A stretch of DNA of 64,000 nt from CAUSKK01 sp963532425 (lineage in GTDB: Bacteria; Pseudomonadota; Gammaproteobacteria; Cardiobacteriales; Cardiobacteriaceae): positions 1 to 64,000 of the forward strand of contig CAUSKK010000006.1 in assembly GCA_963532425.1 (NCBI GenBank), read 5' to 3'. Below, in pieces: positions 57,339 to 64,000 of this stretch (position 1 is its first letter; each line of letters begins with the position of its first letter). The notes below the pieces were generated by a model. That model made no database searches. It had not been told where the DNA came from and saw nothing but the letters and a program-made list of their open reading frames with translations. The translations under genes were made by a program, and so were the position numbers.

Positions 57339-59750
57339 CTAAATGTCGAGGGTGGCCGCATTGGCATTCTCCTCAATGAAGCGCCGCCGGGGGGGCACCT
57401 CGTCGCCCATGAGAATGGTGATGAGCTGGTCGGCCAGCTGGGCGTCCTTGACCTGCACCTGCAGCAGCCGCCGCACCTCCGGGTCGAGGGTGGTTTCCCA
57501 GAGCTGTTCCGGATTCATCTCACCCAGGCCCTTATAGCGTTGAATGTCATAGGATTTTTTGCCATCGGCCAGCAGGGCGGCCATGACCTCATGGAAATGG
57601 CGCACCGGCCGGCGCTCGTCGCCGCTGCGGAAATAGGCGCCGGGCTGGAGCAGGCCGCGCAGTTCGGCGCCGAGGCCGTCGATGTGGCGGAATTCATTGC
57701 CGTTGAGGAAATGGCGGTCGAGGGCGGCAAAGCTGAGGTTGCTGTGCTGGTCGATGCGCACGCTGAAGCGCTGGGCCGGGGCGTCCCAGCTCACTTCCAG
57801 ATGGATGCTGGCGGTGGCGAAGCGCTCCAGCTGGGCCTGGTAGCTGGCCAGCCACTCGGCCCGCAGCGCTTCGTCGCTGAAGCATTCGGCCGTCAGCGGC
57901 CGGGCCTCAATCAGGGCCTCCAGCAGGCGCGGGTCGAAGCGCCCCTTGAGCCGTTGAATCAGCTGTTTTACCTGAATGTAGCGGCGGGCCAGCTGCTCAA
58001 AGGCCAGCTTGCTGATGGCCGGGGCGTTGGCGCTCACGTGCAGATTGCTGTCGGCCAGGGCCTGGGTCAGGAGCAGCTCGTTGAGTTCGCCGTCGTCCTT
58101 GAGATACTGCTTCTGCTTGCCCCGGCTGACCTTGTAGAGCGGCGGCTGGGCGATGTAGATGTGGCCGTTTTCCACCAGCTGGGGCATGAGCCGATAGAAA
58201 AAGGTCAGCAGCAGCGTGCGAATGTGGGCGCCGTCCACGTCGGCATCGGTCATGATGATGATGCGGTGGTAGCGCAGTTTGCTCAGGTCAAAATCGCTGG
58301 CGCCGATGCCGGTGCCGAGGGCGGTAATCAGGGTGCCGATTTCCGCCGACTGCAGAATGCGGTCGAAGCGCACCCGTTCCACGTTCAGAATCTTGCCCTT
58401 CAGCGGCAAAATCGCCTGGAATTTACGGTCGCGGCCCTGCTTGGCCGAACCGCCGGCGCTGTCGCCCTCCACCAGAAACAATTCGGCCTGGGCCGGGTCG
58501 CGGGCCTGGCAGTCGGCGAGCTTGCCGGACAGGGTGGCCACCTGATTCTCGGCGCCCTTGCGCGTCAGTTCCCGGGCCTTGCGCGCCGCCTCCCGGGCGC
58601 GGCTGGCGTCGATAATCTTGCCGACGATAACCTTCACCTCGGCCGGCTTTTCCAGCAGAAATTCATTGAGCTTTTCCGCCAGCACCGCCGCCACCGCCGC
58701 CTTCACCTCGGAGGAAACCAGCTTTTCCTTGGTCTGGGAGCTGAATTTGGGGTCGGGCACCTTCACCGAAACGATGGCGGTCAGACCCTCGCGCATGTCC
58801 TCGCCGCTGATGTTGGTCTTGTTCTTCTTAATCAGCCCCTCCTTCTCCATGAAGGCGTTCAGCACCCGGGTGAGGGTGGCGCGGAAGCCCTCCAGATGGG
58901 TGCCACCGTCGCGCTGGGGAATGTTGTTGGTGAAGCAATAGGTGTTGTCCTGGTAGCTGTTGTTCCACTGCAGGGCGATTTCCACGCCGATTTGCTCGCT
59001 CTGGCCGAGGCTGTAGAAGATGCTCGGGTGGAGCGGGGTTTTGGCCTGGTTGAGGTGCTCGATGAAGGCGCGCACGCCACCCTCATACTGGAAGGTGGTC
59101 TGCTCGCCGCTGCGCTCGTCGCTGAGGCTGATTTTGATGCCGGCGTTGAGGAAGGACAGCTCCTGCAGCCGCTTGGCCAGGGTGTCATAGTCAAACAGCA
59201 CCGTTTTGAAAATATCCACGTCGGCGAGGAAATTTACCTCGGTGCCGGTGTCCCCGGCCGGGCAGTCGCCGACGATGGCCAGCGGCGCCCGGGGAATGCC
59301 CTGGGCGTAGTCCTGCTGGTAGATGTGGCCGCCGCGCTTGATGGTCAGGCGCAGGCGCTCGGACAGGGCATTGACCACGGAAACGCCGACGCCGTGCAGG
59401 CCGCCGGAAACCTTATAGGCGTTGTCGTCGAACTTCCCGCCGGCATGGAGCACGGTCATGATGACCTCGGCGGCGCTGACGTTCTTTTCCGGGTGAATAT
59501 CCACCGGAATGCCGCGCCCGTTGTCGCGCACGGTGATGGATTCGTCCTGATGAATGATGACCTCTATGCTGGTGCAGTGGCCGGCCAGAGCCTCATCGAC
59601 GGCGTTATCGACCACCTCAAAAACCATGTGATGCAAACCGGAGCCGTCGTCGGTGTTGCCAATGTACATACCCGGCCGCACGCGCACCGGTTCCAATCCC
59701 TCCAATACACGAATCTTATCCGCACCGTAATCATCATTTTTACTAGTCAT
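57339..59750 (-). CDS. gyrB: DNA gyrase subunit B
   Basis: 803 residues, normal for GyrB of beta/gammaproteobacteria. GMYIGNTDDGSGLHHMVFEV, VVDNAVDEALAGH and GLHGVGVSVVNALS form the GHKL ATPase; EGDSAGGSAKQGRDR is the TOPRIM glutamate motif and DADVDGAHIRTLLLTFFYR the DxD. It ends RRRFIEENA, the conserved C-terminus. It supplies ATP-driven strand passage for negative supercoiling with GyrA. A region of about 130 bases separates it from the divergent ClC gene and must hold both promoters. Confidence 0.97.
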   Translation of the reverse strand: MTSKNDDYGADKIRVLEGLEPVRVRPGMYIGNTDDGSGLHHMVFEVVDNAVDEALAGHCTSIEVIIHQDESITVRDNGRGIPVDIHPEKNVSAAEVIMTVLHAGGKFDDNAYKVSGGLHGVGVSVVNALSERLRLTIKRGGHIYQQDYAQGIPRAPLAIVGDCPAGDTGTEVNFLADVDIFKTVLFDYDTLAKRLQELSFLNAGIKISLSDERSGEQTTFQYEGGVRAFIEHLNQAKTPLHPSIFYSLGQSEQIGVEIALQWNNSYQDNTYCFTNNIPQRDGGTHLEGFRATLTRVLNAFMEKEGLIKKNKTNISGEDMREGLTAIVSVKVPDPKFSSQTKEKLVSSEVKAAVAAVLAEKLNEFLLEKPAEVKVIVGKIIDASRAREAARKARELTRKGAENQVATLSGKLADCQARDPAQAELFLVEGDSAGGSAKQGRDRKFQAILPLKGKILNVERVRFDRILQSAEIGTLITALGTGIGASDFDLSKLRYHRIIIMTDADVDGAHIRTLLLTFFYRLMPQLVENGHIYIAQPPLYKVSRGKQKQYLKDDGELNELLLTQALADSNLHVSANAPAISKLAFEQLARRYIQVKQLIQRLKGRFDPRLLEALIEARPLTAECFSDEALRAEWLASYQAQLERFATASIHLEVSWDAPAQRFSVRIDQHSNLSFAALDRHFLNGNEFRHIDGLGAELRGLLQPGAYFRSGDERRPVRHFHEVMAALLADGKKSYDIQRYKGLGEMNPEQLWETTLDPEVRRLLQVQVKDAQLADQLITILMGDEVPPRRRFIEENANAATLDI

Positions 59751-59882
59751 TTTTTAGCTATCCAGAAAGAGAAATTTAGGGCGAAAGTATAGCACGAAGC
59801 CCCACTTTACCCCCCGCAAAGCGCCGCCATTAGGGCATTTGGGCTAAGATGAGCCGCTGAAAAACCAAGAAGGAAATTATCC

Positions 59883-61097
59883 GTGTCGATGAAAATTTTT
59901 TGCGCCCTGCTGCTGGTGGGCCTGGCCGCCGGGGTGAGTGCCGGCCTGCTGATTCTGATTATCCGGGCTATGGAGCTGCTGGCCTTCGGCCACGTGGAGA
60001 CGGCGGCCACGCTGATGACCGACAACACCACGCCGCTGCAGCGTTTTCTGGCCCTGACCCTGGTGGGCCTCGTCGTCGCCGGCGGCTGGTACCAGCTGCA
60101 GAAACGGCTGCCGCCGCTGACCAGCATTCCCCAGCTGATGGTCGGCCAGAGCGCTTCCCTGGTTCACAACGCCGGCCATGCGGTGCTGCAGATGGTGGCG
60201 GTGGGGGCCGGGGCCTCCATTGGCCGGGAGACGGCGCCGCGCGAACTGGCCGCCCTCGGCGCCAGCCTGCTGACGAAGCGCTTCGCCCTGGACGCCGACA
60301 GCACCCGGCTGCTGGTGGCCTGCGGCGCCGGGGCCGGTCTGGGCGCCTCCTACAACATTCCCCTGGCCGGCGCCTTCTTCACCCTGGAGGTGCTGCTGCA
60401 GCGCTTCGACCCGCGCAGCGTCGGCTTTGCCCTCGCCACCTCGGCCCTGGCCACGGTGGCGGCCCGCTTTGCCATCGACGACCAGACGGTCTATCTGGTC
60501 GGCGCCATCAACCACGACCTGGCCAGCGTGCTGCTGGCCATGCTCATCGGCCTGCTGGTGGCCCTGCCGGCCCTGGGTTTTCGCTGGCTCAGCGCCTGGG
60601 CAACGCGAAACCGCAGCCGGGGCAAAACCCAGCTGTGGACGCTGCCGCTGGCCCTGATGCTCACCGGCCTGCTGGCTATCTGGTGGCACCAAATTCTCGG
60701 CAACGGCCGCTCGGTGGCCCAGAGCGCCTACTGGGACATTGGCTGGATGCCGGCCCTCGCCCTGCTGCTGGCCAAGGCGCTGGTTACCCTGCTGACCCTG
60801 CGCGCCGGCGGCTTCGGCGGGGTGCTGACGCCGGCCATTGCCCTGGGGGCGCTGGCCGGGCTGCTGGTGGGCTGGGGCGGACGGTTTTATCTGCCGACGC
60901 TGGATTTAAACGTGGCGACCCTGGCCGGCTCGGTGGGCTTTCTGGCGGTGTCGATGAATGCACCGCTGAGCGCCTGGGCCATTGTGATGGGCCTGACCGG
61001 CCAGGACTTCGCCGACCAGCTGCCGATGCTGAGCGCCGTCGGGGCGGCGGTGCTGATGAAGGTCTGGCTGGCCCCGAAGCTGGGACTGGAAAAATAG
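59883..61097 (+). CDS. ClC-family chloride channel/antiporter
   Basis: 404 residues, about 12-14 helices. VGAGASIGRETAPRELAA is a variant of the GREGP motif, AGAGLGASYNIPLAGAFFTLE the following selectivity segment, and AGGFGGVLTPAIALGALAG the GxFxP-like motif. The central anion-site serine of GSGIP is replaced by the SIGRE context as in several bacterial ClCs without proton coupling. Slightly short compared with E. coli ClcA (473). GTG 59883 or ATG 59889 may start it. A palindrome core lies in frame (TKRFALD). Confidence 0.85.
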   Translation: MSMKIFCALLLVGLAAGVSAGLLILIIRAMELLAFGHVETAATLMTDNTTPLQRFLALTLVGLVVAGGWYQLQKRLPPLTSIPQLMVGQSASLVHNAGHAVLQMVAVGAGASIGRETAPRELAALGASLLTKRFALDADSTRLLVACGAGAGLGASYNIPLAGAFFTLEVLLQRFDPRSVGFALATSALATVAARFAIDDQTVYLVGAINHDLASVLLAMLIGLLVALPALGFRWLSAWATRNRSRGKTQLWTLPLALMLTGLLAIWWHQILGNGRSVAQSAYWDIGWMPALALLLAKALVTLLTLRAGGFGGVLTPAIALGALAGLLVGWGGRFYLPTLDLNVATLAGSVGFLAVSMNAPLSAWAIVMGLTGQDFADQLPMLSAVGAAVLMKVWLAPKLGLEK

Positions 61098-61592
61098 GGA
61101 GCGCTTCGTTTCCCCGACCGTGAAAAGCTGAAGCGCTTCCCTCTACCGGCGAAGCGCCTCATTCTCAAGGGTTGGAACCCGACCCACCCGCCGTTATCGA
61201 GCGCCGCGCGGCGGCGGGAAATTCTCCTCGGCCGTCTTTTAACGAAGCGCTTCGCTGGCAAGAATCTTTAAATCCCCAAGCGCTTCGGATTGGCCATCCG
61301 GAACGAAGCGCTTCAATCTAGAAAGCCGCCTTCCCGCTGAAAGCTGACCGAAAAGGGGAAGCGCTTCTCCTCAAACCGGCCGGCGCTGATTTTGGCGCAG
61401 CGCTGCGGCGGGCTAGCGCCGGTGGCCTGCTATATTGCTGGCGCGCCAGACCGAAGCGCTCCCCCATCGCCGGTTTTCACTATCTGGCCCCGGCCGCCTG
61501 GAAAGAAGCGCTTCCTTTTATTTAATCCGCCGGCCGAAGCGCTTCGTTCCGGCTGGCGGGAAAAATGAAGCGCTTCCCTTTGCTGGGCTGGG
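61098..61592. repeat. GAAGCGCTTC palindrome array
   Basis: No gene. About ten palindromes (for example near 61131, 61244, 61279, 61304, 61359, 61505, 61533, 61567) between the convergent ClC and DUF3298 genes. Confidence 0.8.
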
Positions 61593-62396
61593 CTAGTCCC
61601 GCCACTGGGGTTTGGGGGTGATGGGGCCCGGTTCCTGGCTCTGCCAGCTGTCGCACTCGGCGAGGATTTCCGGCTTGACGATGTCCCGCAGCTGTTCCTT
61701 TGTCAGCAGCAGCTCCGGCAGGCCGCCGGCGTAGCCGTCCAGCTGGCCGGAACCGTAGCGAAAAATCAGACCCTCCCGGGCCGGGCGCCAATCGTCGCTG
61801 GCCCAGCGCCATTTATCGTCGGCACCGAGCGCAATCGGTTCGCCCGGCTCATCGCCCTGCATATAGCGGGCGGCGGCCGCTTTCAGCAGCTCGTCCAGCC
61901 GGCCGCGCTGGTTCGGCAGCAGAATGTCGTCCAGCGCCAGCACCCGGAGTTCGCCGGTTTTGGGCAGCACGAAGTAGCTGGCGTTGCCACCGCAGTGGGC
62001 GCCACCGAGGCAGGCACTGGTGTCCAGGTCGAGCACACGGTAGTGGGCACTTTCACCCACCTGGCTCAGCTCATAGCCGTAGGAATAGTCGGTGTCGAGG
62101 GGGTCGTCCTTGTCGAGCTCCAGCTCCTGGGCGGCGTGCTGGAGCCAGCTTTCCAAACCGGTCTGGTTCAGTGATTTGAAGTTATAGGGTGAAATGTCGT
62201 CAAAGGCCAGGTTGAGCAGGCCATCGGCGTAGCTGTTTAGGGCCTTATCGGGGCTGTCCAGGGACATAACCGACAGTCTCAAACAGACCTGCGGTTTTGC
62301 GCAGTGGCGCGCCTCGTTGCTGATAAGCGGCAGGCCCTCTTTGGCCCCGGCGACGCCGGCCAGCAGCAGCAGAAAAATCAGTTTGTGACGATACAT
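61593..62396 (-). CDS. Exported DUF3298 (RsiV-like) protein
   Basis: 267 residues with signal peptide (MYRHKLIFLLLLAGVAGAKE). ACLGGAHCGGNASYFVLPKTG is the GGAHG motif, and EGLIFRYGSGQLDGYAGGLPELLL is the final strand-helix pair of DUF3298, the domain of the lysozyme-sensing anti-sigma factor RsiV and of periplasmic lysozyme-binding proteins. Four or more cysteines suggest disulfides. No sigma factor adjoins, so a role in binding lysozyme or a similar ligand is only possible. ATG 62396 has a GGAG site. Confidence 0.7.
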   Translation of the reverse strand: MYRHKLIFLLLLAGVAGAKEGLPLISNEARHCAKPQVCLRLSVMSLDSPDKALNSYADGLLNLAFDDISPYNFKSLNQTGLESWLQHAAQELELDKDDPLDTDYSYGYELSQVGESAHYRVLDLDTSACLGGAHCGGNASYFVLPKTGELRVLALDDILLPNQRGRLDELLKAAAARYMQGDEPGEPIALGADDKWRWASDDWRPAREGLIFRYGSGQLDGYAGGLPELLLTKEQLRDIVKPEILAECDSWQSQEPGPITPKPQWRD

Positions 62397-62821
62397 GGAA
62401 AACTCCTCGAAAAAAGCGGCCATTTTAGTCCGACCCGGGGCGTTGGGCGGGAAGCGCTTCGGCCTCGGAACCGCCCCGGAAACGAAGCGCTTCGGTTCGA
62501 CGATATAGATTTTTAGCAGGGAGCGCTGCGCTTGGCCGGGCCACCGGGGGGAAGCGCTTCCTTATCAATAACGAAACGTCGGGCCAGAAATGGGGCGTTC
62601 AGGAACGAAGCGCTTCGCTTTGAGCCCTCAGAAGGAAGCGCTCTGGTTCTCGCTGGGCGGGACAGATGGAAGCGCTTCGGTCTGGAGAGGACTGGAAAGA
62701 GTGAAGCGCTTCGGCTTGGAACGGCAAATTTCCAGCGAAGCGCTTCCCAAACTTGACCCCCGGCCCCGGGGGCCGGAGCATAGGCTCTTCCCATTAGCAG
62801 CGCTTTCTCCTAGGAGGACCC
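62397..62821. repeat. GAAGCGCTTC palindrome array
   Basis: No gene. About nine palindromes from 62450 to 62745 in mixed flank types, between the divergent DUF3298 and CDF genes. Confidence 0.8.
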
Positions 62822-63475
62822 ATGTCCGAATTTTCCCCGCACGACCCTGGCCACGATTCCCCCGGCCACCAGCACGGCCACCAGCACGGCCATTGCCACG
62901 GCCACGGCCTGCCCGACGACCGGCGCCGGCTGGCCGGGGGCTGGCTGATTATCACCGGCTATCTGCTGGTGGAGCTGCTCGGCGGCCACTATTTCCACAG
63001 CCTCGCCCTGCTCGCCGACGCCGGCCACATGGCCAATGACAGCCTGGCCCTACTGCTGGCCCTGCTCGCCCTCTGGCTGCCGCCGCGGCCCCAGCGCTGG
63101 CTGGCCCTGCTCAACGGCGCCTCGCTGCTGCTGGTAGCCCTGCTGATTCTCGTCGAGGCCTGGCAGCGCTGGCACCGGCCCAGTGCCCTGCTGCCGGGAC
63201 CGGTGCTGCTGGTGGCGCTGGTGGGCCTGCTGGTCAATGGGCTGGTGGCCCAACTGCTGCTCGGCGCCGACCGGGCCAATCTCAACATCCACGCCGCCTA
63301 TCTCCACGTGCTCGCCGACCTGTTCGGTTCGCTGGTGGCCATCGCCGCCGCCCTGGCTGCCTGGCTCGGCGGCTGGTACTGGGTGGATACGCTGGCCAGC
63401 GCCCTGCTGAGCCTGTTTATCCTGCGCAGCGGCGGCCAAATCACCCTCTCGGCCTGGCGCCAGCTCCGGGCCTAG
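62822..63475 (+). CDS. Short cation diffusion facilitator lacking the cytoplasmic domain
   Basis: 217 residues. A His-rich N-terminus (HQHGHQHGHCHGHG) precedes six membrane helices. LADAGHMANDS gives the HxxxD site on helix 2 and HVLADLFGS that on helix 5, the zinc-transport sites of CDF proteins. The chain stops after helix 6 (LRSGGQITLSAWRQLRA), so the usual 80-100-residue C-terminal dimerisation domain is missing. The stop overlaps the stop of the convergent integrase gene (CTAG). Start ATG follows a TAGGAGGACCC site. Zinc or similar efflux is likely. Confidence 0.85.
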   Translation: MSEFSPHDPGHDSPGHQHGHQHGHCHGHGLPDDRRRLAGGWLIITGYLLVELLGGHYFHSLALLADAGHMANDSLALLLALLALWLPPRPQRWLALLNGASLLLVALLILVEAWQRWHRPSALLPGPVLLVALVGLLVNGLVAQLLLGADRANLNIHAAYLHVLADLFGSLVAIAAALAAWLGGWYWVDTLASALLSLFILRSGGQITLSAWRQLRA

Positions 63476-64000
63476 TCGAGCAGGCCGGCGAAGTCCTCCT
63501 CGCTGGGGTTGTAGTAGGTGTTGAGGAGGATTTTTAAATCCCGGTGGCCGCTGATTTTCGCCAGGGTCATGGGATTGGCAATCTTGCGGGCCATGCGGCT
63601 GAGTGCCTCGTGGCGGGTGTCGTGGAAATGGATATGGGTCAGCGGCGGCGGCCGGTGGCGGCGGAACAGGGCGTCAAAGCTTTGCGACGACAGGCCCAGC
63701 GGCAGTTGCACCTGGCCGAGCAGCCGGCGGGCCAGCGGCGACAGCGGTACGATGCGCCCGTCGCCATTTTTGCTTTCGCCCAGCACCAGGACGCCATCGT
63801 GCACGTCCTCGGGGCGCAGGCGCAGGATTTCACCCTTGCGGCAGGCCGTTTCCAGCGCAAACAGGAAGGACCAGGCCACCTTGTGGCGCGATTGCAGCAC
63901 CTGGCCGCGATAGTCCAGGGCCTCCAGAAACATCTGGCACTGGGCCGGACTGATGCGCTGGCGGCGCGGCCTATTGCCCGGCGGCCGGCGCACCTGGTGG
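63472..64000 (-). CDS. Tyrosine site-specific integrase, C-terminal catalytic part (5' end outside window)
   Basis: The visible 175 or so residues are the catalytic domain: Arg in ETACRKGEILRL, Lys in LGESKNGDG, HxxR in HFHDTRHEALSRM, His in ISGHRDLKIL, and Tyr in LNTYYNPS. The frame stays open to the window edge, so the core-binding domain lies beyond 64000; a GTG at 63993 is not a likely start. Phage or island integrases and XerC-like enzymes share this fold. Composition is host-like. The target site is not identifiable. Confidence 0.88.
   Translation of the reverse strand, partial: HQVRRPPGNRPRRQRISPAQCQMFLEALDYRGQVLQSRHKVAWSFLFALETACRKGEILRLRPEDVHDGVLVLGESKNGDGRIVPLSPLARRLLGQVQLPLGLSSQSFDALFRRHRPPPLTHIHFHDTRHEALSRMARKIANPMTLAKISGHRDLKILLNTYYNPSEEDFAGLLD

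Noticed and set aside
57540..59792. 750-codon plus-strand frame opposite gyrB, and a 702-codon one opposite metE (22136-24244)
   Set aside because: Antisense frames in GC-rich codons; gyrB and metE are certain on the other strand, and the antisense products are low-complexity Gly/Val/Ala/Gln/His sequences.

Overview
The window looks like a chromosome piece from a GC-rich relative of the Neisseriaceae (Betaproteobacteria). Three things point that way: a sugar transporter / aldose 1-epimerase / maltose phosphorylase / beta-phosphoglucomutase cluster in neisserial order (43.3-48.6 kb); a PilB-type thioredoxin-MsrA-MsrB fusion (25.1-26.6 kb); and two degenerate copies of a neisserial DNA-uptake-sequence core (43.1-43.2 kb). 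The assignment is inference. No rRNA or tRNA gene was seen.

Layout. 0-0.5 kb: AT-rich end of a superfamily 1 helicase gene. 0.5-3.3 kb: BPL_N amidotransferase-like gene, Bcr-type efflux pump, exported cupin, and the last codons of a LysR gene cut off by a second AT-rich island (3.35-5.49 kb) carrying a frameshifted OLD-family ATPase/TOPRIM nuclease. 5.5-13.5 kb, all minus: EamA exporter, sdhCDAB, a carboxynorspermidine-dehydrogenase-like gene and speA. 13.6-17.8 kb: four exported proteins in a row. 18.7-26.6 kb: DUF4432 epimerase-like protein, methyltransferase, CPBP protease, metE, SnoaL-like protein, msrAB. 27.6-32.8 kb: tadA, DUF2157/GDYXXLXY pair, and a divergent NrtR-like NUDIX / SPFH / NAD-kinase-like module with a clear palindromic operator. 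32.8-39.8 kb: frameshifted alkD, DUF4336, Sel1 lipoprotein, and an S49 protease with a two-component system. 40.15-41.2 kb: third AT-rich island with a frameshifted membrane-protein gene. 41.3-48.6 kb: DASS carrier and the maltose cluster. 51.7-64 kb: tandem peptide-binding proteins, argG, a SotB-like exporter, gyrB, ClC, a DUF3298 protein, a short CDF transporter and an integrase running off the right edge.

The dominant feature is a palindrome, GAAGCGCTTC (core AGCGCT), repeated on the order of 200 times (rough estimate by eye). It occurs inside genes but is packed into gene-free arrays of 0.3-3.1 kb. The spacers between palindromes are themselves duplicated, directly and inverted, between distant arrays, and several arrays hold decayed copies of the 3' ends of neighbouring genes. 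The architecture recalls the neisserial intergenic mosaic elements (small inverted repeats separated by mobile spacers) but with a different palindrome; I regard it as the most likely undescribed system here. The NUDIX/SPFH/NAD-kinase-like module is the second candidate.

Genes in three regions carry single-base frameshifts (OLD nuclease, island membrane protein, alkD), and a small gene near 40 kb is more heavily decayed. Either decay or sequencing error could explain the single-base cases.
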